This document shows, in pieces, positions 1 through 12,712 of a DNA stretch of 64,000 nt. Source of the DNA: Heterostelium album PN500. Taxonomy: Eukaryota; Evosea; Eumycetozoa; Acytosteliales; Acytosteliaceae. Positions within the stretch are counted from its first letter, which is position 1; every line of letters begins with the position of its first letter. The position numbers were made by a program, and so were the translations under genes. A model generated the notes under the pieces. That model made no database searches. It was given only the letters and a program-made list of their open reading frames with translations, and was not told where the DNA came from. The DNA lies in the NCBI RefSeq assembly GCF_000004825.1, contig NW_008805065.1, positions 1,364,001-1,428,000 of the forward strand. The letters are read 5' to 3'.

Positions 1-30
1 TCTTCAATATTAATAATACAAAATATCTAG

Positions 31-169
31 TTTTCAATCAAATCATAATTACAATCCACCCACTCCAACCAATCCAACTCCCACCAAAAAACATTCACCA
101 AAGAACGAAAATCTATGGTTCCTGGATAAATCATCCATCAGCGAATTACTACCTCATTCTTTGATTTAA
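31..169 (+). CDS. 3' terminal exon of an unidentified gene (partial)
   Basis: A frame is open from about position 17 to a TAA at 167-169. An AG at 29-30 is a good acceptor, so the exon probably starts at 31 with one base completing the previous codon. The 45 or so residues are rich in Asn, Pro and Thr and end ...LLPHSLI. The rest of the gene lies left of the window, so the product cannot be named. The tail is typical of a disordered dictyostelid C-terminus. It could also be chance open frame, because it is short. Confidence 0.45.
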
Positions 170-1292
170 TTTTAAATTAATAAAAATGTGAAGCGAGGCA
201 CACTTCGTATGGGTCAATTTCAAACAATTCTACTTTGATTAGTTAGAATTTAGAGAGATTGTCTTTTTGAAGTTGTTTTTGTACTTTCAAAAAAAAAAAA
301 AAAAAACAAACATAAGAAGAAAATATATAATTTTCTTCTTTTTAAAAAAAAACTTTATTCTGATTGGATACCTACAACCCCATTTCTTTGTTATCAAACT
401 CTCACATCATCTCAGTGTATATCAAATTAATTAAGAATTTATGAAAAATAATTGCAAAATAAAAAATATTGTTTGAATTTATTCTAAATTTTATTATTTT
501 ATCCAAAGATATTTGATTAGATAATTTAATTAATCTAAAAAACAACAACAATTAATCGATTCCAAAATTTAATTTATAGTTTTTTTTGAACCTGGTCCAC
601 ATTTAGATTTCTTTAAAAACATACCCAGGAATGAAAATGTCGGGGCTTTCAGCAGTTAAACCTTTTTAATTTCAGAGAGACCAAAAAAAAAAAAAAAAAA
701 AAAAATTCCCAGGTGTATTAAATCTAAAAAGGTTAAAGTGTCAATTTTTTGTCGACATTTAATTTTTGCAATCAACCTGGTATGAAAAAGTGTATATGAT
801 GATGTAAATACCAGAAACTCCACAAATAATACATACTGAAAAAAATAGTACTATTTTTTTAATAATTTTTTTTAAATATTTAAGTGAATTGTATTTTTTC
901 CAGTAATATTATCAGTTCAAAAATAATGAAACAGAGTTAAATATTATCATATTGATCTGGTATTGTTTAAATATAAAAGATCTTCTTTGAATCCCTGTTT
1001 TTTTTATCTCATCCTATATTATTTTTTATAACTGCCTGTCAAAATAATTTTTATTAAATAAATTTTTTTTCTTTTATAATTAAGCGAAAATACTATTTTG
1101 AATTAAAATCAAAATTTTGATGAACAAATAAAGATATGATCTTTGTTATACTTTTGTGTTTTTACTGTTTAATGAAAAAACGAATTTCATTCTGAGCTGA
1201 TCAAAAAACTTTTTTTTTTTTAAAAATTTAATCATATTTATTGATCATTGATCATTAATTGTCAATTAATTAATCTGAATCACACACTCGGG
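170..1292. other. Intergenic, AT-rich, with one imperfect inverted repeat
   Basis: No coding potential is visible. The stretch has many homopolymer runs. An imperfect inverted repeat of about 15 nt lies at 658-672 and 719-735 (AACCTTTTTA against TAAAAAGGTT), enclosing a run of about 23 A. The last part is presumably the promoter of the gene starting at 1293. Confidence 0.6.
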
Positions 1293-4192
1293 ATGTTGGG
1301 TTACAGGTTATTGCGATCAAATATTGTTAAATATGGTCACATTGAAAGACCACTTCATTACAGTACTGTAGCTTCGTCTTTTCATCATCATCAATCAAAC
1401 AATCATTCATTTGTATCGCCACCACAATCCACACCTAAGATCGCTTCAATAACTACTAAAAGCAAACAAAATAATAATAATAATAATGATAACGATGCTA
1501 ATAAAATAATTACACAATCTAAATATAAAAATCCACCTGACTTTGCACCAAGCTCAATCGAACCATGGGCATCTACTTATAAAAATAATAAAGTGGCCGC
1601 ATATAAAGAGTAAGTAATATAGATAGTATCATCCATTATAGTGAAGTTCAATTAATAGTAACTTTTATCAATCACATCTATTTATTTAAATTTAGATTAA
1701 GAATATTAATTGATAGTAAAACAAAAGGATTACATTTCTATTTGGATGTTTTTGAATTCACTAGAAAGATGGCAGATGATCAGGGTGAACCTATGACTTT
1801 GTTGTTACTCAATCTGCTGTTGGAGGCAGCTACATCGTTGAAAGGTGACAAGAAGTTCATCTCTGCTATCATTAAAGAGATCAATATCGTATCGGATGAA
1901 GATTTTGGCAGTAAGACACACGAAATCATGTTGTCCTACTATTTGGAGCGTGGTAGCATTGCAGGAATCTCCTCACAACTCAGAAGCATCAAGAAAAAAA
2001 ATTTGGAATTTTCATCGCAAACCATGTCACACTTGGTGTTAAGAGCGTACGTTGCGCTACTCTCTAGCGATAAACCAAAGGCAAAGCAGCTGTCGAGCGA
2101 GGATTTGCAAGAATTTCTGTTGGAACACTTTGATTCCGCGTGTCAGAAATCGGATCGTAAGAAACAGAGAATCATGGAGATTCAACAGTTTTCGACGATG
2201 GTTGATTATTGGTTGCAGACAATGACACCACCCGAATTGATTAAACAGATTGTCAAGTATGTCAAGCATGTCCCAGATTACGTTGGATCCAGTCATTTCT
2301 TTGGAATGTTGGATACTCTCATGGCCAACGATGTTAATGAGTTCACACTACTCGAAGCTCTTGCCACTTCAAACATGCTAAATGTTCATAACAGTACGTT
2401 GATGAATAGAATGTTGTCGTTCTATCAGATCAGAGGTAAGCATAATATCACAGATGCACTACTCGAGTTGGTACAACACAAAACGGATGCATCGTCCACA
2501 CTTGCATTAATAGTCGGTGCGCTGTCGTCAAATAACAAGCAATCTGCACTCCAATGGCTTCAGAAATTTCAAGATCAATCTCTATCGATTCCATCATCTT
2601 TGTTTATGGATCTATTGTATTTCTTCAGACCGTCGGATTCCGATGTCGAAGCTCAGCTTGGTTACCAAGAGTTTGTCAGTCACTTGGTCAAGTATCAATT
2701 CGGTGGATTGAAACCGGAAGTTGTTAAACAGAGTGATTACACTAGTGACGCCATTGGAGATTGTACAGCCATCATTGCTAAACTAGAGACAGCAGATACT
2801 AAGGATCTTTTGCAATTGATAACCAATCAACTTGTTGCAGCAGATGATATGCGATTCACAAAGAGTTTGGTCGACCAATTGGTTTATCATTACTTAAAGA
2901 GTGGAGAGTATTATATGGCTATGAAATGGGTTGCTCATTCAATGAGAGAGTTCAAACTGCCGCTGAGTGAAGTAACTTTGTTCCATATGGTCGAATATCA
3001 TCGAGTTGCAAATCATCTGAAACTATTGCGATTTTGGGAGCAGCAGCTTATCTATCGAAATATTGCCACATATAGCGAATCTAAATATTTAGCCGGTTCG
3101 ACATTCTATTTACCACCGGGTTCAGTGCGAGACAAGCAGATAGCCGATAGATTGGAGCATATCGTAAACCTATCAAATACAGGTCAAATGTTAGAGATAA
3201 TCAAATTGTTGGGACAGCAACAACAGGACAATGAAGAGTATGCGTTGATTTTCGGTTGGGAGTTTGTATTGAATACCAACATAAGAAGAAAGCTTTTCAA
3301 CTCTGTATATAGTGGCAGTGTTTTTGCTTATCTCCTGACCACACCGAATCCAATGTCGATCTTCTTGGACACCGACAAGACTTCGCTAAACAATGAGCTT
3401 TGCATTGGATTTTTCAACTCCCGACATCCCAAAGACAGGAAAAGGGCAATTGAAGTTGCCAAGAATCTAATGGAGTCTGGTTCCATTCAAGATAGGTGTT
3501 GGGTACGCATAATAAAGGCATTGATTGAACAGTACGACCAGAACGATCATGACTTGAAGCCAATCATAGAGAAGCTGGATTCATATACAACAGAAAAGCT
3601 GAACAATCTCAAAGAACATGACAAACACAGTATCATCCTTTTGTCCTATCGATTTTGGAGACTGAGTGGAGCTGGCGATGCAGATGCTATCTTTAGCTTG
3701 TTTGCGAAGGAAAGCGATGCGATTCAGAGAAACAAGTTCTATGCCTTTGATATTGTATCGATTGTATTGTATAATCTATGTAAATCAGAGAAGATCAACA
3801 ACAGTGAAACGCCAATATTCGAGCAATGTGTTTCCATAGCCAGAAAGAGTCACCCGATACACGTCCTCGCAAGAACATTCAACTTGGGACCAATCACAGA
3901 GACAAACAAGAAAACACTCATCAAACACTTGATCATCGACAACAAATCGTTCAAACCAGATAATATTCCTGTACTCCAACAACTACAGAACCTTAAACCA
4001 CAGCTCGGCGAAGATCAATCTTCATACAATTTAGTGATGGAATTTTTGTTACAGATCATTTTAAACAAAAACAACAACAGTTCACAGTCAACATCTAGCA
4101 AGCAGAGTACAAGCAGCAAATCCAGCAGAAAATCAATCACCGAAAGCTCTAAATTTGTGGATCAGATTATCGAAAGTATAAATAGTAAATAA
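1293..4192 (+). CDS. Large predicted mitochondrial alpha-helical protein, unidentified
   Basis: Two exons, 1293-1609 and 1696-4192, joined at a GA|A codon across a gtaagt...tttag intron, give 937 residues. I chose ATG 1293 because the following residues (MLGYRLLRSN, rich in Arg, Leu and Ser, no acidic residues for about 15) look like a mitochondrial targeting sequence. A poly-Asn stretch follows near residue 75. The rest is helical, with no catalytic motif I recognise. The alternation of short amphipathic helices suggests a PPR- or TPR-like solenoid, as in organelle RNA-binding proteins, but this is inference. The C-terminus is Ser/Lys-rich. Coding GC is higher than in flanks, and the long frame leaves little doubt that it is a real gene. 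Confidence 0.85.
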
Positions 4193-4638
4193 ATTTTAAT
4201 TTTTTTTTTCACAGACTTTGAGAACATTTCAAAAGATCGATCGATCTCATCACCCACTCTCCAATCCATTAATGTTAGCGAAAAAAAAAAGTTGATAAAC
4301 CCACTGTTACCTTGTTTTTTTTTTTTTTTTTTTTTTAATCGATTTTATGATATAATTTCAATTAAAATAAAATATTTCATTATTAATAAAACCATCACTA
4401 ATAAATACTTATTCCAATTCTATTAGAAAAAAAAAATTAGAATTCATTTAAATAAGATTAAGATTAAGTTTTTATTCAATTCACAAAAAAGTACTAGTTT
4501 TTTATTTAATTTTTTTTTTAGTTTTTAGTTTTTTCCCATTTTTTTACAATAATTAATCAGAATCAGTTAATCAATCAAAATTTATAAATTTTCATATATT
4601 TATAGATAAATTTCGTATTAATAAATAAAAAATAAAAG
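4193..4638. other. Intergenic, AT-rich
   Basis: Tandem-gene spacer with long T and A runs (for example around 4316-4337). Nothing coding or structured is seen. Confidence 0.6.
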
Positions 4639-5442
4639 ATGGGATGTTGTTGTGGTAAAGAAAAAAAAGAAAAAGTTGAGCCAGTGGACAGTGGTAAATC
4701 TATGAAGAAGCTGGCGAAAAAGAAGGATGTAGATCATGTAGATTCAAAACCAACTTCATTGTATGTCGGCGCAGAGAAATACGATAAACGTGAATTGGAG
4801 GAAAGACTTCAGGAAAATCCAAACGATGTCGATGCACTAACGACACTCGGTGTAGTTCTAGCAAACGAAGGACGTGACAAAGAAGCACTCGAAGCTCTCA
4901 AAAAGGCAACCGAAATCGACAAGGAATCATCAAAGAGTTGGGTCGCATACGCAGAGTTTTACGAACGTAAAAAAGATCCAAAGAAAGCACAAGAAATATA
5001 TAAAGAAGGTAAGAAGTCGTTTATCTTTAATTAACAATCAATTTTAAAGTTCTTTAAATAACAATTCTCTCATTTTTATGCATTAATAATAGGATATAAA
5101 TACGCATCACCAAAGATTGCTTTGGATTCAAATGACTCTGATTTAATGTTACACTATGCTTTGAATTGTCAGAATCGTGGTGATATGGAAAAGGCAGAGA
5201 AGTTGTTTAGAAAGGTGATAACTTCTGGTCCTACCAATGTTCGTGGACTTGGATTATACGCAACGTTTGTACTACAACACGAAAAGGATATTGAGAAAGC
5301 AAGCAACTACTTCAAGCAGGCTGCTGACGTCGAACCTGCTTCAGCCTACTGGTGTCAACGTTATGGTGAATTCCTTCGTGATAATCTAAAGAATACACAA
5401 GAAGCAAACATTTACTTTAAGAAATCTGCATTAGCTGTATAA
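4639..5442 (+). CDS. TPR-repeat protein with N-terminal lipidation motif
   Basis: Exons 4639-5008 and 5093-5442 are joined at G|GA and give 239 residues. The N-terminus MGCCCGK has Gly2 for myristoylation and three adjacent Cys for palmitoylation, followed by a Lys-rich stretch, so membrane attachment is likely. From about residue 50 there are at least four TPR-like helical pairs: DALTTLGVVLANEGRDKEAL, then units around ESSKSWVAYAEFYERKKDPKKAQ, YALNCQNRGDMEKAEKLF and LYATFVLQHEKDIEKASNYF. TPRs bind protein partners; the partner is unknown. No other domain is present. The start is fixed by the lipidation motif. Confidence 0.88.
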
Positions 5443-5594
5443 CTAGATCCTTTTTTAATTACAAAACAAACAATGTAATGATATAAATATATCAATCAAT
5501 GTATAATATATAATAATAGTAGTAGTAGTAATAGTATAATAAATGTAATAAAAGAAATAATAGTATAGTAACATTGTTATTTTTTAATATTTGA

Positions 5595-7523
5595 TTATTC
5601 AAAATTAATAAGTAGTCTCTTTTTATTGATTTCCGTTAAATCTTGTACTATTATAGATTGATTATCTTCTGTTGTCAATGCAGAGGACTGTGAGAGGTTG
5701 TTGATTGATTTAAATAACTTTTGATTTGCTTTTCTCTTTGCATAGATTGTTCTGGTTTGACTAAGTGCATTCTTGTATGATTTAGTATATTTCTGATATT
5801 GTTCTTTCTTCCAAGTGAGTTTATCCATCTTTTGTGTTCTTCCTGCTTTCTTTATCATATTTGTAAAGTATGATTTCTAAAATAACAAAACTAATTAATA
5901 AAATGCTCTTTCTCTCACTCTCTAAAAGTATATCATATTCTTGTGTGTTAATACTTACTTCTTCTCTTGCAACTATAGTGTATGCAGAACCTTTTCTTCC
6001 TGCTCTAGCTGTTCTACCGACTCTATGTACATACAACACTGCCGATGGTGGCGCATTATAATTAATAACAGCATCTACATTTGGAAGATCCATACCTCTT
6101 GCTAAAATATCACTACATATTAAACTGTATTTATAATAATAAACATATGTTGTTAATATATATTACTTTAAAATATATCTATCTCTCTATCTATCATGGA
6201 GAGTTGTAATAAACATACACATTAATATCACCATTTGCAAATAACTTTAATAAATTTGAACGTTCGATAGAGTTGATTGACGATGAATATTGAGCTGGTT
6301 TCAATTTAACACCATCTACCTCACCGATGAAGCCTAGCAGTGTGTTTAGACGTTGTGTGATATCAATTGAATTTGTAAAGCAAATGATTCTTGCTATATT
6401 ATCATTTTGATCTGTTTGTTGTTGTTGTTTCGATTTAAATATATTACCTATGACACTGATAAGTGCCAATGGTTTTTGATCAGAGTGACATGCAATATAA
6501 CTCTCTTTAAGTGTGTCTGGTATGGTGTATTTCAATTCCGATATCTTGTTGGATTGGAAGTAGAGTGGTGCATTCAATTTCAACAATGAAATCTTCTCTG
6601 GATTGTAACTCATTGTAGCAGATAGCAATAGCTTGATTACTCTCGACTCTTTAAAGGATAGATGATCTATGTGTGATCTGAAATTACTACTTCCACCACT
6701 ACTTGTATTATTATACTTTGAATCACTTATACTTATATCACTATATATTTAAATATTTTGAACATTAATAAAGTAAATCTATAGATTGTAAGCTATTAAT
6801 AATTAATACATACCCTCTTGAACCAATAGATATCAATCTTTCTTTTGATACACTCGAAGAATCCATAACCTTCTCTAACCAATATTGGAATGACTCTCTC
6901 AATAATCTATCTGCTTCGTCAATAACTAAATAAGTGAGATGCTGCAAGTCAAACCCGGGTGTTTCATTGAGATGCTCTACAAGTCTACCAGGTGTACAAA
7001 CGATTATATCAACTAAACTTTGATATGTAACACTATTATTCCTAGATTATTCAATATAGAGATGAGTAAGTTTGTTAGAATTCTAAAATGAAATAAACAC
7101 CTTAATATATATATATATAGATTTAGTAACTACTTACTCATCATTGAAATGAGATGATACAATTAATGATTGCTCCAATGCGAATGATCTTAATCCAAGT
7201 GTTTCAACCACTAGATCGGTACCTTTGGTTATCGATTTGAATGTAGCTTCTGTTTGGGTGACTAGATCATGTGTTGGAACGATACAGATGACACGCAATC
7301 TTCTGACTACTCTATTATAAAGCTTCTGTACAATTGGTAAGACGTATGCAAGTGTCTTACCGGAACCTGTTGGTGCGCAAACACAAATATCATGTCCTTC
7401 GGTTCGAGCGATGAATGGTACTATTTCATTTTGAACTGCCAACAACTCTACTATTCCTTGATCGTTTAAGTTCTTTATAATCCAATCTGGTAAACCAATT
7501 GATTCCAATGATTGACTATCCAT
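5595..7523 (-). CDS. DEAD-box RNA helicase, DDX51/Dbp6-like
   Basis: Five exons on the minus strand (7523-7138, 7041-6814, 6740-6219, 6124-5959, 5876-5595) join in phase to 527 residues. All helicase motifs are visible: a Q-motif region, APTGSGKT (I), VPTHDLVTQ (Ia), TPGR (Ib), VIDEADRLL (II), LSATM (III), ARGMD (V) and [11 protein letters not shown] (VI). The short spacing, the long insertion before SAT and the YNPEK after it fit the Dbp6/DDX51 group, which remodels early pre-60S particles in the nucleolus. Subfamily is inferred from memory of these spacings. The N-terminal extension of yeast Dbp6 is absent; the protein starts almost at the Q motif. The C-terminal 95 residues are Lys-rich. 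Confidence 0.9.
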
Positions 7524-8764
7524 CTCTAGTAATTTTATTTACCAAGATAATCGACTGAAATTATTCAAGACTTTCGTTTTTATAAAATTTGTTCGTTTTT
7601 TTGTGCACAAAAAATGATCATTAATAAACTTTATGAAAAAAAAAATTGTTTCTTGTTTGTCAATATTTATTTATTTTATTATATAATACAACATTTCAAA
7701 GTTATACCATCTCAATCCTTGAAACCATGATAGAATCTAAAGATAGAAGTAAGTCTTGAACATAATAACCAATCACCCAGAAATTTATTAGTCTTTTATC
7801 CATTTCTTAATGTGTTAAATGAGAGCGAATAAATTCAATAATGGATTCGACAATTTACAAGTAATAATAGACAGTTTGTCAATGATGGTATATCTAATAT
7901 CCTGAACAACAGAAAATGCTAAATAAAAACATATTTAGATACCATAGTCTGACTTTATCAGTTCCAGTGTATCAGTGTTTGACAATAGCGTCCTGGTTTC
8001 ACCTATGGACCAACATTTCCTTCAACAAAGATCTTCAAGGGTCTAGATGCTTTAACTTTGCGATTTGTATTATAAAAATAAATATAGTCAAGTGTACAAA
8101 TCAAATAACTATTTTTTTTTTTCTTTTCTTTTTTTTTTTTTTTTATTAAATACTAGTACTCAATATTAATTCGAATTAAATACTTGAAAATATTGAAGTT
8201 CAAAAAAGAAAAAAAGAACAATAATATAATAGAAGTATTAAATAGGTAAAGCAGTAGAAAGTCAGTGAATGTATGATTCCAGTTAACTAACCCTAAATTT
8301 AATACACTCTTCAACTTTTATATTCAATCATGTTTATTCCCTGTTTGATCAAAAAAAAATTAATAAATAGATTAACCTTAGACTACAAATTGTGTAATTA
8401 ATATTCTGGAAAATTCACCTTTGGATTTTGTAAATTGTAACACACTATTTTATTTCAATGTTAACACTACAATATATATCTCAATATCAAAAAAAAATAT
8501 TCACAATGATCACTGTGTTATATATGTGGGTGTGTGTATATATAGTATCTCTATGACTTTTTTTTATAATTTTGTGATATTTGATAAAATCACAAAATAA
8601 AATACTGACGGAATACTGTTAAATTATTTATTAGATATTTCATTTACTTCAATATTCATTTCCTATAGAAAACAAACAATCTTTTATTTTTTACCTTTTT
8701 ATATATTTATATATTATTATTTTATATGGTTTTCTCATTAATAAATATATTTAACTAAAAAGAA
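7524..8764. other. Intergenic with a possible gene relic
   Basis: Divergent spacer between the helicase and the glycosyltransferase gene. On the minus strand, 7790-8090 has short coding-like stretches, including LKIFVEGNVG near 8000-8030 and DTLELIKSDYGI in the next frame, separated by stops. No intact gene can be built. The part near 8764 is presumably the promoter of the next gene and holds a G-box-like site at 8525. Confidence 0.45.
8525..8536 (+). promoter_or_regulatory. G-box-like site (possible GBF target)
   Basis: TGTGGGTGTGTG lies about 230 bp upstream of the EGF/GT14 gene start. It fits the G-rich half of the G-box/CAE motif bound by GBF in Dictyostelium, which drives cell-cooperation and prespore genes after aggregation. 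This is a motif match only; GT-rich sequence also occurs by chance. Confidence 0.35.
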
Positions 8765-10409
8765 ATGTATTTTTTTAAATTATTTTTATTTTGTATTATT
8801 TCATGTTTAATTGGTTTTGTTATTTCAGCTAAATTGGAATTGTGTGAGAATGGAGGTGTTTCTTTTCAAGGTCATTGTATTTGTCCTCCTCATTTTAGAG
8901 GTAAATTCTGTCAGTTTACAAACAACGATACAAAGTGTACACAAGCTTGGGATGAATCGGTATATGTCGGACATTTCTGTTGCTGGTCAAAACATAGAAC
9001 AGACAATCAACCAAAAACAGATTTAGAAAACAGCAATTGGAAGTTAGAAGACCACTCTGGACTCACTCAGAATCAAAAACTGAAAAATATTCTCAAGTAC
9101 TATGGTCCTTGGACACGAAACGATTTGCTCTACCTTAATCACATTTTCCAAACCACAAAGATTCAAGGATCATCTGCCAACCGACACAAATATGTTTACA
9201 CTGCAAAACACCAGAATCTCATTGAAGAGATAGAAACACCATCCAGTTGCACAGATGACAACCTCTCACCACCCTTAGCATTTTCATTATTAATTCACAA
9301 CATTAATATATCTTCTTTGGAAACATTATTTAGTATTTTATATAAACCTAAGCATTATTATGTAATTCATTGTAAGTTTTAAAAATAATAATAATTTTAA
9401 ATTAATTATATTTTACTAATAAAAATTATATAGTGGATCATAATTATAAAAATAAAGAAGAAAAGATTAAACTTGAAAAAGCTTTAATGAATTTCTATGA
9501 GATGTCCGATAATCCTTTGGGATATCCTTATAATATTAAATTAATGGAAGAGACTTTCCATGGTAATTGGGGATCACCTGCTTTGGTTTACATGGAGGTT
9601 GCATCGTATACTCATCTTTTCGATATGGTTAACCAAAGAATCTCTGCATTGAATGAATCTGAAAAACCAAAGTCATCCTACCAATGGTCACATGTAATCA
9701 ACCTAAGTTTGAATGATATGCCACTTGTACCACTATCAAGACTTCAACAATACTTTTGTACGAATTTAAATACCAGCTATATACAATCCTATCATGAGAG
9801 TTATGATGAAAGATATTCTGTAAGTATAAACTGTAATTTTTTTAATTATTACTCTTTCTAATTATATCAATTCAATCATCTTTTTTATAGATATCTTTAA
9901 TGGAGAAAAGTGATACTCAATATCATGATGTTTCACATCATCTGTTTGAGAAATATGAATGTGGTCTTGATGGTTGTAATCATTATTATAATAGATCGAT
10001 TGCTAGATATGGAACACAATGGCATATGCTGACCTACAAGTTTGTTCACTTTATGATCAGTGATATGAGAGCAATCGAAAGAATGTTCCAAATGAAATTC
10101 AGTGTCATTCCAGATGAGACCTACTTCCAACAAGCCAATCAAATCTTTATGAATGACGTAGAGACCAAGAGAACATACCACAGTCAAAATGTAATCTCAA
10201 CACAACTACAATCAAGTACAATCAAACGACACACCATGTGGAATAGAGGCGATCACAAGAATCGTTACGAAGTGCTAATACCAGACTTGGAGCAATTCCT
10301 CATAAACAATCGAAAGGATAATGAAGATAAACATATCTTTTTCATTAGAAAAGTATATGATCAAGAAGTAAAAGATCATATAATCAATAATTTTATAAAC
10401 ATTAAATAA
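8765..10409 (+). CDS. Secretory-pathway GT14-like glycosyltransferase with EGF-like domain
   Basis: Exons 8765-9371, 9434-9819 and 9891-10409 give 503 residues. Residues 1-22 form a hydrophobic signal or anchor. Residues 25-50 form an EGF-like module (CENGGVSFQGHCICPPHFRG..C). From about residue 170 the pattern LAFSLLIHN...LFSILYKPKHYYVIHLD, then a GNWG segment and INLSLNDMPL matches the core-2/I-branching and xylosyltransferase family (GT14), where the equivalent region binds the sugar nucleotide. The C-terminal part has IPDETYFQ, the position of the family's acidic catalytic region. It is probably a Golgi or ER luminal enzyme that adds GlcNAc or xylose; the substrate is unknown. Both introns are in phase and have canonical borders. 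Confidence 0.82.
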
Positions 10410-10514
10410 ATAAATAAATAAATAAAAGTGGTTAACACGTTTCTTTTTTCTTTAAAAAGATAAATTTGTTTATTATTTATTATTATTTATTATTATGTTA
10501 TATATTTATATTTT

Positions 10515-11398
10515 TTAAACAAGTAATAGTGCATTGATACAACCATCGTTCTCTGGATTGTTTGTGACCTGTGCGAATTTACCCCAAACTACTTTACCGG
10601 TTTGTGTTACCAAACCGAGATCGGAAACGTTGACTTCGATGATGGTACCCTTGGTGATGACACCGAGCTGTGTGTAGGTCGGTGACTGTGGATTCTTCTT
10701 GACACCGAGAATATCGAGGTAGAATGTTGATTTCAACTCTGGATGGGTGACGTGTGCCTTCTTGAAACGCAGACCGGTCGGACGGATGAAACGCTCGTAT
10801 TTCGGTGCCTTACGAGTGAATCCCTCACCGACAAATGTAACTTTAGTAACCATACGCTTCCATGCTTTCTTTTGACGCTTACCGGTCTTGACGACCTTGA
10901 ACATCTCGTCCTCGGAGATGGCACGTACCTTGGGCAGTGGAACGGCCCACTTTCCGGCCTTCTCCTTACGCTTCTCCTTCACCATATTCGAGAGAACCTT
11001 TGCACGCGATACACCCTCACGATCCAACAGGTAACCTGGAACGGCACCTTCCTTGACCTTCTCGTCGGTGGCCTTCTTGTTGGTACGCTCTTGGTGCATG
11101 GCAATGGTTCTCTTCATCTCGGCCTTCTCTGAATAACGCTTCTTATTCAGCAACTTGGCCTTGATACCATATACCTTTTGTGCCAAAGCACTCTTCTTGT
11201 GTGTCTCTCTAGATGTTCTCTTACGCAGTTTTTCATAATGATCGAAACGTCTACCGAATCTCTTTCGATGCAATTCAATATAATCTCCTTGAGCCTATTA
11301 ATTATCATCAACATATTATTATATCAAAATAGATTGATTCACAAAGAAATATATAAGTAATATGAATTTAAATAACCTCCTAAAATGATACATACCAT
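10515..11398 (-). CDS. nsa2: Ribosome biogenesis protein NSA2
   Basis: The protein is 260 residues, the same length as human NSA2. Exon 1 of the coding part is only the ATG (11398-11396); a gtatgt intron follows and exon 2 is 11294-10515, giving [17 protein letters not shown]. The core [47 protein letters not shown] and the end [16 protein letters not shown] are almost the human sequence. NSA2 is an S8e-fold protein that binds nucleolar pre-60S particles and is needed for 27S rRNA processing. It faces the REI1/ZNF622 gene across an 800-bp spacer. Confidence 0.97.
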
Positions 11399-12197
11399 AT
11401 TTTAGTGTCTCTATGTGTGTATATATGATATAAAAAAAAAAGTTTTTAAAAAGTTTATTATATAAAGAAAAAAAAAGTAGTTTTACTATTTAACAATATG
11501 ATTGATTGGTTGATTTAATAATTAAAAAAAAAGAAGATAATCCCTCTAGGTATTCGAAATCTTATTATTAAATGTAGAATTCAAATTTGATTAGATGGTT
11601 GATGCAAAAGTGTAGTTTTGTTTGTTTGTTTTAAGTTCGCTCGTTTAAATATTTATTCGATCGGTTTTGTTTTTGTTTTGTGAGTGTGAAGATGAAGTGA
11701 TGATATGATATGATTGATTTATTATTATATAAATTTGTTTGTTATTAATGAAAATAATAATAAATAATAATAATAATAATCGATAATATAAAAATAAATA
11801 AATAATATGGATTTTTTTTATTTTTATTTTTTTTTATTTTTTGTCAAAAAAAAAGTTAATTTTCCTTCGTTCAAAAAAAATAAAATAATAATATTAAAAA
11901 TCATCAATAATAATGTTTCGTTTTTAATCCATCTCAAGAAAACGACGATTTTCATCAAATATAAGTGAAAATTATTTTTTCAATATTTTTTCTTCTAATT
12001 TTACCATTGTTGTTTCAATTTTATAAAAAAAGAATAACATTCTAATTCTTTTTGTTTTTTTTTTTAGTTTTAAAATTTAAAAAAATTATAATAATAATAC
12101 ATTACAAACAAATCCAAATCATAAATCACAAATAATAGAAATATTTATTTATTATATAATTAATAATAACTTGTAACTAAACAACTATATATAAAAA
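11399..12197. other. Divergent promoter region of nsa2 and the REI1-like gene
   Basis: About 800 bp, extremely AT-rich, with TAA and T runs and nothing coding. It must contain the promoters of both flanking genes, which are transcribed away from each other. Confidence 0.6.
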
Positions 12198-12679
12198 ATG
12201 GAGAAAGTAGGAGAAACTTTTACTTGTATCTCATGTCGTGTCATGTTTGATAATCCAGAGGACCAAAGAGTTCACTATAAATCAGAGTTGCACAGATTCA
12301 ATCTAAAGAGAAAGGTATTGGATTTGCCACCCGTTACACTTCAGACATTCAATTCGAAATTAGAGGCATTGAAAGTAGAAGAGAAAACACAGAAAGATCC
12401 TACTGTCTATGAATGTAGAATTTGCGAGTAAGTTATCTTAATAATGTGATAATAATGAGTTATCAATTCAAATCCTAATTCTTCTTTTATTTATTCTTTT
12501 TTTCTCTACAACTATCTATCTATCTAGTAAACAATTTTCATCTGAAGGACCATATAATCAACATTTAATCTCAAAGAAACATAAATTAAATGTAGAGGCT
12601 GGTGTACCAGAGAAGATTAGAGTTAGAAAGCCAAAGGAAGAGAAAGTACCTGAGAAAGTACCTGAAACTGTATGTAATC

Positions 12680-12712
<33 letters not shown>

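Noticed and set aside
7916-8149. 77-residue plus-strand open frame in the spacer before the glycosyltransferase
   Set aside because: It ends in a poly-Phe run made from T homopolymer, has no homology pattern, and overlaps a more coding-like stretch on the other strand.
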